From Taibaiella chishuiensis (GTDB lineage Bacteria > Bacteroidota > Bacteroidia > Chitinophagales > Chitinophagaceae): DNA of 64,000 nucleotides. The stretch lies in assembly GCF_003014535.1 (NCBI RefSeq), contig NZ_PYGD01000002.1, positions 1-64,000 on the forward strand, in the 5' to 3' direction. A program made the translations under genes and the position numbers. Shown piece after piece: positions 26,193-35,200 of the stretch. Below the pieces are notes generated by a model. The model was given only the letters and a program-made list of their open reading frames with translations. It was not told where the DNA came from and did not search any database. Numbering within the stretch: the stretch's first letter is position 1; each line of letters begins with the position of its first letter.

Positions 26193-27026
26193 ATGTCGTT
26201 ATTTATTGCTTCACTGAATTCGGGCAGCAATGGCAATTGCTATTATGTGGGCAACGACCGGGAGGCCATCCTGGTCGATGCGGGCATATCCTGCCGGGAA
26301 ACTGAGCGCCGCATGCGGGATTGCGGCCTGGATCCCGCTAAAGTAAAGGCCATATTTATCTCGCATGAGCACAGCGACCATATACGCGGCCTGGAAGTGC
26401 TGAGCCGTAAGTACCGGTTGCCGGTTTACATCACCCCGGGTACCCTGCAGCATTCGGGGCTGCAGCTCGCGGCGGAGTTTTGTCATACTTTCCGGGCTTT
26501 CGAACCGGTAACGATAGGCGGGCTGCGTATTACAGCATTCCCTAAATACCACGACGCCGCCGATCCGCATAGCTTTATCGTTGAAGGCAACCAGGTATGC
26601 ATCGGCGTATTTACCGACCTGGGCCAGGTTTGCAGCCATCTGGTACAGCATTTCGGCCGGTGTCATGCGGCCTTTCTCGAAGCCAATTATGACAGGGAGA
26701 TGCTCGATCGCGGGCCGTATCCCTACCACCTGAAACGGCGCATATCGGGCGGTAAAGGGCATTTGTCCAATACCGAAGCGCTCGATCTTTTCCTGCAGCA
26801 CCGTCCGCGCTTTATGAGCCACCTGCTTTTATCGCATCTCTCCAAAGACAATAACTCGCCGGAACTGGTGCAGAACCTGTTTGGCAGGCAGGCCGGCGCC
26901 ACCGAGGTAATCGTGGCCGGGCGCTTTGCCGCAACACCGGTATACGAAGTGTGCAATTCCGCTACGGCAGCTGTACCCGTTGCTGTACCGGTACGGCAGA
27001 AGATACAGCAACTGTCGCTGTTTTAA
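26193..27026 (+). CDS. MBL-fold metallo-hydrolase (YycJ/WalJ-like)
   Basis: 277 residues from the ATG at 26193. The opening SLFIASLNSGSNGNCYYVG is characteristic of YycJ-type proteins. The metal-binding motif is SHEHSDHIRG, with a further His in TAFPKYHDAADPHSF and the Asp of FTDLGQVC. Late histidines lie in the MSHLLLSHLSKDNN block. YycJ relatives are cytoplasmic exonuclease-like hydrolases linked to cell-wall and DNA-repair phenotypes in Firmicutes; the same role here is not shown. Its stop overlaps the convergent ywbE-like stop by 4 bp, so no terminator separates them. Confidence 0.88.
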   Translation: MSLFIASLNSGSNGNCYYVGNDREAILVDAGISCRETERRMRDCGLDPAKVKAIFISHEHSDHIRGLEVLSRKYRLPVYITPGTLQHSGLQLAAEFCHTFRAFEPVTIGGLRITAFPKYHDAADPHSFIVEGNQVCIGVFTDLGQVCSHLVQHFGRCHAAFLEANYDREMLDRGPYPYHLKRRISGGKGHLSNTEALDLFLQHRPRFMSHLLLSHLSKDNNSPELVQNLFGRQAGATEVIVAGRFAATPVYEVCNSATAAVPVAVPVRQKIQQLSLF

Positions 27027-27226
27027 TCTTCATCGCCGATTATCTCGGCAACACGGCCAATCTGACCATCCTGCAGCCTAACCTTGATACCCCTGGAATG
27101 ATAGGCGGCTGAAGTAAGCAGGTCTTTTACGACCCCTTCGGTCTTTTTACCGCTGCGCTGGTCTTTTTTTAGAATAATTGCTACTACTAATCCGGGATAA
27201 ATATCCTTCCTGTACTGGCCGTCCAT
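27023..27226 (-). CDS. YwbE family protein
   Basis: 67 residues, the usual length of this family (formerly DUF2196). Sequence hallmarks are the N-terminal IYPGLVVAIILKKDQRSGK, then TEGVVKDLLTSAAYHSRGIKV and GQIGRVAEII. It forms a small beta-barrel and is cytoplasmic. The biochemical role is not known. It ends 4 bp inside the MBL hydrolase gene on the opposite strand. Confidence 0.9.
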   Translation of the reverse strand: MDGQYRKDIYPGLVVAIILKKDQRSGKKTEGVVKDLLTSAAYHSRGIKVRLQDGQIGRVAEIIGDED

Positions 27227-27346
27227 AGTCTTAATTTTTAGGTTCCCCTGGGGGCATGCAAAGTTCGGATAAAAAAGCCGGCAGCCGAAATCAGTTGTCG
27301 TTTATCCCTGTATAAGCCCGGACGGAAAAGCGCCGGTTGCCGGATG

Positions 27347-27378
27347 TTGTTTTTTTTACCGCTTGTTAAATATATTTG
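27347..27378 (+). promoter_or_regulatory. Promoter of the HD/Pycsar-effector gene (TTG-N21-TATATTTG)
   Basis: TTG at 27347-27349, a 21-bp spacer and an exact TAnnTTTG element (TATATTTG, 27371-27378) lie 50 bp before the ATG at 27429. Confidence 0.6.
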
Positions 27379-27428
27379 TCAAAGTTTAGCGGCCGCGGGG
27401 CGGCCTTGTTTCTTCAACTATCCAGCAT

Positions 27429-28658
27429 ATGAACTATAGCGATCTTCAAAATAAGGTAAGCGTATTTGTACATGAGTATTTTGCAGGCAATACCGACGGG
27501 CGCCTGGTGTACCACAACCAGCACCATACCGAAAGGGTAGTGGCCGCCGCTACGCAGATCGCCAATCATTACCAGCTCGACGAACGTAATTTCTTTATCG
27601 TACAGGCCGCTGCCTGGTTTCACGATATCGGTTACTTTACCAATATCGCGGCCCACGAGGAACAAAGCGCCTTGCTGGCCGAAGCATTCCTGAAAGAACA
27701 GGGTGTGCCGGAAGACCTGGTAACCGAGATCAAAGACTGTATTGCAGCTACCCGTATGCCCCAGAGCGCCCGTAAGCTCAACGAGCAGATCCTGTGCGAC
27801 GCCGACCTGTTCCACCTCGGCACCGACGAGTTTTCTACATTGCATAAACTGTTGCGCAAAGAGATAGAAGCCCTGAAAGGCCGTAGTATCTCCAAGGACG
27901 ACTGGCGTAAGGGCAATATCCAGATGCTGACCATGCACCACTATTATACCGACTACTGCCGCCTGTTGCTCGACGATAAGAAACAAAAGAACCTGGAGAA
28001 GCTGAAACGCAAGGCCGAAGCGCCGGAGCCGGAGCCGGCAACGTCAGTATCGGCGCCCGCTGCCGCTGTAGCCGCCATAGCCGAAGAACCGGTACAGAAG
28101 GAGGGTAAGAAAAAAGATAAGGACAAACCCGAACGGGGCATCGAAACCATGTTCCGGATCACCTCCAACAACAACCAGCGCCTCAGCGATATGGCCGATA
28201 ATAAGGCGCATATCATGATCACGGTCAACTCCATCATCCTCTCCGCCATCATCAGCCTGTTGCTGGGCAAGATCAATAATAAACAGGATTACCTGGCCAT
28301 CCCTACCTATATGATCCTGGCCGTAAGCGTATCGACCATTATTTTTTCCATACTGGCCACCCGGCCCTCCCTGCCCAAGGGGACCTATACCGAGCAGGAC
28401 CTGAGCGAGAAAAAAGTAAACCTGTTGTTTTTTGGCAATTTCTATAAAATGAGTCTCGACGCCTATGCCGATGGTATGCGCCAGGTAATGGCCGACCGCG
28501 ATTTTCTATACGGCTCGCTGATCAAGGATGTGTATTCGCAGGGTATCGTACTGGGCCGCAAATACCGGCTGTTGCGTATTTCCTACAATATTTTCATGTT
28601 CGGGCTTATCATTGCGGTACTGGCTTTCGTAACGGCTTCTATTGCTCATGTAAGTTAG
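27429..28658 (+). CDS. HD-domain protein fused to a Pycsar-effector (PycTM, DUF5706) membrane domain
   Basis: 409 residues. The N-terminal HD domain (about 1-185) keeps the metal ligands: HHTERVVAAA, AAAWFHDIGYF and LCDADLFHLG. A linker at about 195-235 is rich in Ala, Pro and Glu. The C-terminal part (about 240-409) matches the PycTM/DUF5706 effector: ETMFRITSNNNQRLSDMADN, NKAHIMITVNSIILSAII, then helices at about 285-312 and 378-402. In Pycsar anti-phage systems such effectors are activated by cyclic UMP or CMP and disrupt the membrane. Here no pyrimidine cyclase is adjacent; ppk1 follows after 38 bp. It is a stand-alone fusion, probably inner-membrane with a cytoplasmic HD domain. A house-keeping nucleotide-sensing role is possible. 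Confidence 0.85.
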   Translation: MNYSDLQNKVSVFVHEYFAGNTDGRLVYHNQHHTERVVAAATQIANHYQLDERNFFIVQAAAWFHDIGYFTNIAAHEEQSALLAEAFLKEQGVPEDLVTEIKDCIAATRMPQSARKLNEQILCDADLFHLGTDEFSTLHKLLRKEIEALKGRSISKDDWRKGNIQMLTMHHYYTDYCRLLLDDKKQKNLEKLKRKAEAPEPEPATSVSAPAAAVAAIAEEPVQKEGKKKDKDKPERGIETMFRITSNNNQRLSDMADNKAHIMITVNSIILSAIISLLLGKINNKQDYLAIPTYMILAVSVSTIIFSILATRPSLPKGTYTEQDLSEKKVNLLFFGNFYKMSLDAYADGMRQVMADRDFLYGSLIKDVYSQGIVLGRKYRLLRISYNIFMFGLIIAVLAFVTASIAHVS

Positions 28659-28696
28659 GCGCCGTACCCACAAATTTTTAAAACTCCCTGCAAGCT

Positions 28697-30697
28697 TTGG
28701 AACATCAATTCATCAACCGGGATATCAGCTGGCTTTCTTTTAACGAGCGGGTGCTGGACGAGGCTACCAAAGCCGCATTGCCCGTACTGGAACGCCTGCG
28801 CTTCCTGTCGATCTACTCTTCCAACCTGGACGAATTCTACAGGGTGCGTATGCCGGCTATTATGGCCCTGGGCAAACTGCGCGAGCAGGTGCAGGTAGCA
28901 GATACCGTAAGCGCCCTGATCAACCGGCAACTCCGCTTGTTCGGGCAAACCCTGGCCACCGATATCATACCCGCGCTGCGGCAGAACAAGATACACCTGG
29001 TGTATAACGAACCCTTGCCGGAGCACCTGCAGCCCTTGCTCCTGGCCTATTTCCAGGCACAGCTCTCTGCGTTCCTGCAACCGGTGTTCCTGGGCCAGGA
29101 CAATACCTTCTTCCCCGAAAATAACCGGATCTACCTGGCGGTCAGTATCGAACGCGACGGTCTTGCCGGCCTGGCTGTGGTCAATATTCCTTCGGCAGAG
29201 CTGGGCCGGTTCTTCCCGGCGCAGACCGGCGATGTACAATACGTCGTTATGCTCGACGATATCCTCAAAGCCCATATACACCTGGTGTTTCCCGGGTGGA
29301 AAGTAACCGGTTGTTATAGCTTCAAGATTACCCGCGATGCCGAGCTGGAACTGGATGACGAATACAAAGGAGATATCGCCCAACTGATCGAAGAGCAGAT
29401 CGTAAAACGGGATTTCGGTTATGCTACCCGCTTCCTGTACGACAGCGCCATGCCGGACGAAGACCTGGAGCGCATCGTGGCGGCTTTGAAGCTGGATCAT
29501 GCCAATAACGTGGCCGGCGGTCGCTATCATAATCTTAAAGACTTTGCCGACTTCCCGGTAAGGCGCGATGCCCTGAGTTATGAGCGCTGGCCTGCCCTGC
29601 AGGCTGGCGTAGGCGGGGAAAGCCTGTTTGCCGCTATCACGCAACAGGACATCGTAGTACATACCCCTTACCAGAGTTACGATACCGTGCTCCGTTTCTT
29701 TAACGAAGCGGCGCTCGACGCCGATGTACAGGAGATCTGTATTACCATGTACCGCGTGGCCGGCGACTCGCGCATTGCCCATGCCCTGATCAGTGCGGCC
29801 CGTAATGGCAAGCAGGTAACGGTGTTTGTAGAGTTAAAGGCCCGCTTCGACGAAGCCAATAATATACGCTGGGCCAAACAGATGAAGGCTGCCGGTGTCA
29901 GGATCATATACAGCATACCCGGGCTTAAGGTACATGCCAAGGTGGCCCTGGTTAAAAAGAAAGAGGGACTGCGTACCCGTTACTATGGCTTGCTGGCCAC
30001 CGGTAATTTCAACGAAAGCACGGCAAGGTTTTATACCGATCATATCCTGTTTACGGCGCATAAAGGCATATTGCGCGAGTTGGAACTGCTGTTCCTCTTC
30101 CTGGCCAAACGCCGTAAACCTTTGCTCGACGATCATTTTGAGCCCCAACACCTGCTGATTGCCCAGTTCAACCTGCAGCAGCGGTTCCTGCAATTGCTCG
30201 ACCGCGAGATCGCTCATGCACAGCAGGGCAGGCCCGCTTCGGTGATCATTAAACTCAATAATCTCGAAGAGGAAGTACTGATCCGGAAACTGTACGAGGC
30301 AGCGCAGGCAGGTGTAAGGATACAATTGCTGGTGCGCAGCATATGCCGCCTGGCGCCCGGTGTGGCGGGTCTTAGCGAAGGCATCACCGTACACCGTATC
30401 GTAGACCGCTACCTGGAACATGGCCGGGTATTTATCTTTCACAACGGGGGCGAGGAAGAGCTTTATATGGGCTCGGCCGACTGGATGAACCGCAATATCT
30501 ACCGCCGGATCGAAGTATGCTTTCCTGTGTATGATGCCCGGGTACGGGCGGAGATACGGGAAATGATTAATTTGCAGCTGCAGGATAACACGGCTGCCGT
30601 GGCGCTCGATGCCGAAGGCCGCAACGTACAACTGGTGCAGGAAGCGCCTGTAATAGCCTCGCAGCAGGCCATCTATAACTTTTTAAAAGAACGATAG
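28697..30697 (+). CDS. ppk1: Polyphosphate kinase 1
   Basis: 666 residues from a TTG start; the frame opens directly with FINRDISWLSFNERVLDEA, the conserved PPK1 N-terminus, and no upstream ATG exists. The autophosphorylated histidine is H413 in GLKVHAKVALVKKKEG, and the second essential histidine is H575 in RYLEHGRVFIFHNGG. Further PLD-like motifs are TGNFNESTARFYTDH and GSADWMNRN. The enzyme reversibly transfers the ATP gamma-phosphate to polyphosphate and associates with the inner membrane. It lies 38 bp after the HD/PycTM gene and 3 bp before the SdiA-regulated lipoprotein gene, so it is probably co-transcribed with both. The length is slightly under the E. coli enzyme. Confidence 0.96.
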   Translation: MEHQFINRDISWLSFNERVLDEATKAALPVLERLRFLSIYSSNLDEFYRVRMPAIMALGKLREQVQVADTVSALINRQLRLFGQTLATDIIPALRQNKIHLVYNEPLPEHLQPLLLAYFQAQLSAFLQPVFLGQDNTFFPENNRIYLAVSIERDGLAGLAVVNIPSAELGRFFPAQTGDVQYVVMLDDILKAHIHLVFPGWKVTGCYSFKITRDAELELDDEYKGDIAQLIEEQIVKRDFGYATRFLYDSAMPDEDLERIVAALKLDHANNVAGGRYHNLKDFADFPVRRDALSYERWPALQAGVGGESLFAAITQQDIVVHTPYQSYDTVLRFFNEAALDADVQEICITMYRVAGDSRIAHALISAARNGKQVTVFVELKARFDEANNIRWAKQMKAAGVRIIYSIPGLKVHAKVALVKKKEGLRTRYYGLLATGNFNESTARFYTDHILFTAHKGILRELELLFLFLAKRRKPLLDDHFEPQHLLIAQFNLQQRFLQLLDREIAHAQQGRPASVIIKLNNLEEEVLIRKLYEAAQAGVRIQLLVRSICRLAPGVAGLSEGITVHRIVDRYLEHGRVFIFHNGGEEELYMGSADWMNRNIYRRIEVCFPVYDARVRAEIREMINLQLQDNTAAVALDAEGRNVQLVQEAPVIASQQAIYNFLKER

Positions 30698-30700
30698 ACG

Positions 30701-31558
30701 ATGATCAGAATAGCCGGAATACTTTTATTGACTGTTGCTTTCAGCGCCTGTGCGCAAACCGGGGAATCCTTTAAAAGCCCTGCGGGTTACGACCTCGGCA
30801 AACCGGTAACCTATAAAATGCCCGAAGACCTTTTTGAAATATCCGGTATTGCCTTTCACGAGGGCAAAGCCGATGTATTGTATGCCGAGCAGGACGAGGA
30901 CGGTAAAATATTCGCGCTTAAACCGGGCGATGCGACGGCCAGTCATGTAAAATTCGCAGGCCATGGCGACTACGAGGATATCGCTATTACCAGTAATTAC
31001 GTGATCATGATGCGCAGCGACGGGGTGTTCTATACCATACCCTTCAGCGAGGTGCAGCAGGGCAGGGCAGAACAGGTAAAAGAGCTGAAAGGCCTTATCC
31101 CGCCGGGCGAGTACGAGGGCATGGCCGCCAATTACAGCGCCGACGAGGTGTACGTGGTGTGTAAAAACTGCGGCGCCGATAAAAAAACGGGTAGTGTAAC
31201 CGGTTATATCCTGAAGCTGGATGCGGCCGGAAGCCTGAGTTTAGATAAAACATTTAAAATCAATACGAACAAAATTGCAGCCTTAACCGGCGCTAAAAAG
31301 ATCCGGTTCAAGCCCTCAGCGTTAACATTTAATAAACATTCAAAGGAATGGTTTTTATTATCTTCGGTAAACAAAATGCTCGTGGTAACCGATACCGCCT
31401 GGAATATCAAACAGGTATATAACTTAAACCCGGCATTATTTAATCAGCCAGAAGGCATTACATTCGATATCGATAACAACCTCTACATTTCTAACGAAGG
31501 CGGCAACACCAAGTACGGTACGGTTCTTAAGTTCCCTTTCGGCAATCCTGGAAAATAA
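30701..31558 (+). CDS. SdiA-regulated family lipoprotein (beta-propeller)
   Basis: 285 residues with a lipoprotein signal: LLLTVAFSACAQ gives a lipobox ending at Cys17. The mature part is an SdiA-regulated/YjiK-like propeller: FEISGIAFHEGKADVLYAEQD, GDYEDIAI, YEGMAAN, KPSALTFN, QPEGITFD and LYISNEGGN are the repeating blade motifs. It is membrane-anchored in the envelope. The biochemical role of the family is not established. Its ATG follows the ppk1 stop by only 3 bp, suggesting that it belongs to the polyphosphate operon. Confidence 0.85.
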   Translation: MIRIAGILLLTVAFSACAQTGESFKSPAGYDLGKPVTYKMPEDLFEISGIAFHEGKADVLYAEQDEDGKIFALKPGDATASHVKFAGHGDYEDIAITSNYVIMMRSDGVFYTIPFSEVQQGRAEQVKELKGLIPPGEYEGMAANYSADEVYVVCKNCGADKKTGSVTGYILKLDAAGSLSLDKTFKINTNKIAALTGAKKIRFKPSALTFNKHSKEWFLLSSVNKMLVVTDTAWNIKQVYNLNPALFNQPEGITFDIDNNLYISNEGGNTKYGTVLKFPFGNPGK

Positions 31559-31591
31559 AATTCTTTTTAACCTGCTAAATTTTTAGTGTGC

Positions 31592-32176
31592 ATGAAGTAT
31601 CGTGTTTGTTTTTTTGTCGTTGTGTTGTGTACATGCCACCAGTTGCGGGCCCAGAATTTCGATGTAAACCTGCTGCGCAGGATCAATGCCCGCAGTATGG
31701 CCGACCAGGGTTACTGGATGCATACCAGCAACTCCGTTTATTATGCCGCGCCTACCTTTACCGCGGGCAATATTGCTTACGGCCTGATCTATAAAGACCG
31801 GACCGCCCTTAAGAATGGTTTCGAATCGGCATTAAGCGTGGGTATCTGCCTGGCCGTATCGGGCGGTATTAAAAGTATGGTGAATCGTAACCGGCCTACG
31901 CAGTCGTACCCCGGCGAGATTGTTTCGTATTCCGATTCCAAAGGCAAGTCTTTCCCCTCGGGGCATACGACGCTGGCCTTTGCCACCGCCACCACCCTGG
32001 CCCTGGAATACAAAAAATGGTATATCACCGTGCCGGCTTACGCCTGGGCTGCTTCCGTAGGTTATTCGCGTATGCGACTCGGCAGGCATTATCCTACCGA
32101 TGTGGCTTGCGGCGCACTGATCGGTATCGGCAGCGGTTATCTCAGTCATTGGATCACTAAAAAAATATTTAAATAA
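31592..32176 (+). CDS. PAP2-family phosphatase, exported
   Basis: 194 residues from the ATG at 31592; a GTG at 31586 is an alternative. The signal/membrane start VCFFVVVLCTCHQLRAQ is followed by one or two hydrophobic segments. The three PAP2 motifs are complete: KSMVNRNRP, FPSGHTTLAF and SRMRLGRHYPTD. Typical substrates are phosphatidic acid, undecaprenyl pyrophosphate or other lipid phosphates, acted on at the periplasmic face. It follows the SdiA-regulated gene by 33 bp and precedes the metallophosphoesterase gene by 72 bp, forming a phosphoester cluster with ppk1. Confidence 0.9.
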   Translation: MKYRVCFFVVVLCTCHQLRAQNFDVNLLRRINARSMADQGYWMHTSNSVYYAAPTFTAGNIAYGLIYKDRTALKNGFESALSVGICLAVSGGIKSMVNRNRPTQSYPGEIVSYSDSKGKSFPSGHTTLAFATATTLALEYKKWYITVPAYAWAASVGYSRMRLGRHYPTDVACGALIGIGSGYLSHWITKKIFK

Positions 32177-32248
32177 TCTTCAAAAACAATACTGATCCTA
32201 AGCAGCAGAGCGCGTGAAACAGGGGGGATTCGTATTATCGGATAACCT

Positions 32249-35200
32249 ATGAATAGAACCTTTACCTTGCTCTTTTTTTTCTGTTGTTGTTTACCTTTTG
32301 CCCGTGCCCAGGACCCCGTCCGGGCAAGGGTCATTTTTATTGGCGATGCCGGTGAAATGGACCAGGAACAGAAAACCATTATTCCCGATGCCGCCGCCCG
32401 CGTATTGCCCGGCAAAACAACGGTAATGTACCTCGGCGATAACATCTACCCCCATGGCATGGGGCTGCCCGGTAGCCCCGAAGAGGCGGAGACACAGCAG
32501 ATTATGCGGTCGCAGTACGAACCCCTGCGGGCCCAAGGCGCTCCCGTTTACTTTATACCCGGCAACCACGACTGGGACCGTATGGGCCCCAAAGGACTGA
32601 GCAAAATCAAAGCCCAGTGGCAGTTTCTCGAAGATCAGAACGATTCGCTGCTGCATGTTATACCACCCAACGGTTGCCCCGACCCGGTGGTGATCAATGT
32701 ATCCGATAGCCTGGTGATCGTAGCCATGGATAGCGAATGGTGGCTGTTCCCTTTTAAAAAAGACAATCCCGATGCCGATTGTAATTGTAACACCTCGCGC
32801 GAAGTGATCGCTTCCCTGCAGGAGATCTTTTATAAAAACCGCTATAAGGTCATCCTGCTGGCCACCCACCATCCCTTCCAGAGTTATGGCACCCACGGCG
32901 GCTACTTTTCCTGGAAAGACCATCTCTTCCCGCTTACCGTAATCAAACACAACCTCTATATCCCGCTGCCGGTTATCGGCAGCCTTTACCCCTTTTACCG
33001 CAAATCCTTTACCCATCCCGAAGACCTGCGGCACCCGCTTTACAAGGACATGATCAAAAACGTGGATGGCGTATTCGGCGACTTTCCCAACCTGGTACAT
33101 GTTTCGGGCCACGAGCACGGCCTGCAGCTGATCGATAACCCCAAGACCAAACAACTGCAGATCGTAAGCGGCGGCGGCGCCAAACAGAACTATACCATCA
33201 AGGGTAAATACTCCCTTTTCGGGGTAGAGACACAGGGTTATGTGGTGGCCGATTTCCTGGAGGGCAACGATGTACGCTTTACCTATTATGTGTACCGCAA
33301 CGGCAATGTGGAAGAAGCCTACGTGTATACCCGTAAGTACCAGCCTTATCACGCCCTCGAGCAGGCCAATTTCAAATCTATACCCGGCGACAGTACCATG
33401 GGTGTGGCCCATGCGGCCTATGATCATGGTGGCAAATTTTACAATTTCCTCTTTGGTAAGAACTACCGTAAAGAATGGGCGGCCCGGGTAAAACTGCCCG
33501 TACTGCGTGCCTCCGAGCTGGAAGGCGGCCTGGTGCCCGATAAGCTGGGTGGCGGTTTTCAATCCACCTCGCTGCGGTTGAAAGATAAAGACGGCCGCGA
33601 GTTTAGCCTGCGTACCGTAGAGAAAAAGCCCGACCTGGTCGTGCCTTTGCCTTTCCAGGGCACATTCGTAAGAGAGCTGCTCGACGATGCCACCAGCGCC
33701 CAGCATCCGTATTCGGCCCTAACGATCGCGCCGGTGGCCGAGGCCGTGGGCGTACCTCATGCCACACCGATCATTGGTATTGCAGCACCCGACAAGAACC
33801 TCGGGATGTACCAAAAATTGTTTGAAGATAAAGTAGTGCTGTTGGAACAACGCGAACCCCTGGGCGGCTCGGACAACTATGTCAAAATGCTGAAGAACCT
33901 GGCCAAGGATAACGATAACAGCTACGATGCCCGCAATTTTCTGAAGGCCCGGTTTATCGACCTGCTCTACGCCGACTGGGACCGCCATGGCGACCAGTGG
34001 CGTTTTTACAATAAAAATAAAAAGGGCGAAGACAAATATTATATCGCTATTCCCCGCGACCGCGACATGGCGCTTAATATTACCGAAGGGCTTTTGCCAA
34101 CGCTGATCAAGCGGGTAGTGCTGATGCCGCATGTGCCGGGCTTTAAGGAAAACCTTATGCCCGGTTCCAATTACTATTTTTACAAATCGTCGTTCCTCAA
34201 TGCCCACCCGGCCAGCCAGATCGGCTATGAAGACTGGATGGCCACCGCCCGCGAATTCAAAGCTCAGGTAACCGATTCGGTGCTCGAACAGGCCCTGCAG
34301 GGCATGCCACAGGAGATCAATGCCATGCGGCACGATAAATTGCTCCACGAGTTGAAGACCCGCCGCGATAAGGTACCTGATGCGGCCGATAAGTATTATC
34401 GCTTCAGCAATAAAGTGGTCGACATCCATACCAGCAATAAAAACGAATTCGTAGCCATAGAAGATGCTGCAACGGGCAAAGGCCTGCAGGTAACCGTACG
34501 CAAGATCAACAAAGAAGGGCAATTGAAAGATACCCTGATGAGCAAGCGCTACGCCGACTCGCTGACTAAAGAGATCAGGATGTATATCGGTAAGGGCGAC
34601 GACAGCGTATGGGTACAAAACGAAAAGTCGCGCATCAAACTGCGGCTTATCGGCGGTAAGGGCGATAAGGCCTATAACATAGCCGCCAGCCGCAAACGGG
34701 TAAGCCTGTATGACCGCGAGGCCGAAAGTTATTATGGCAATACCGGCCGGCTAAAAAAACACCTGTGGGACGACAGCCTGCAAACGGCCTTCGTGCCGGT
34801 TAACCTGTACAATACCGTCTTGCCCCTGGCCACTGCGGCCATCAACCCCGACGACGGTCTTTTTCTCGGGCTCGGCCTGCGGTACATGCGCCAGGAAGGT
34901 TTTCGCAAAACGCCATACAGTTCCTTACACCAGCTGATGCTGTCACATTCGTTCAGTACCGAGGCCTTTAATATAAAATACAGCGGGGCCTGGTTGCACG
35001 TGTTTAATAAGGCCGACCTTACCGTAAATGCCAATATCAAAGCACCGGACAATACGCAAAACTTTTTTGGCCGGGGCAACGAAACGGAGTTCAACAAGAC
35101 CGGCAATTTTAAACGGTATTACCGGGCGCGGTTCAACCTGGTACAGTTCCAGATGGCCCTGCGCTGGCGTGGCGAAAAAGGCAGCGCCTTCAGCATAGGC

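Noticed and set aside
26127-31558. Complete Pycsar defence system around the HD/PycTM gene
   Set aside because: No cyclase-like gene is present among the neighbours; only the effector-type domain is seen.
32291-33706. Minus-strand open frame (471 codons) opposite the metallophosphoesterase
   Set aside because: Shadow of a strongly supported gene; no domain or start context.
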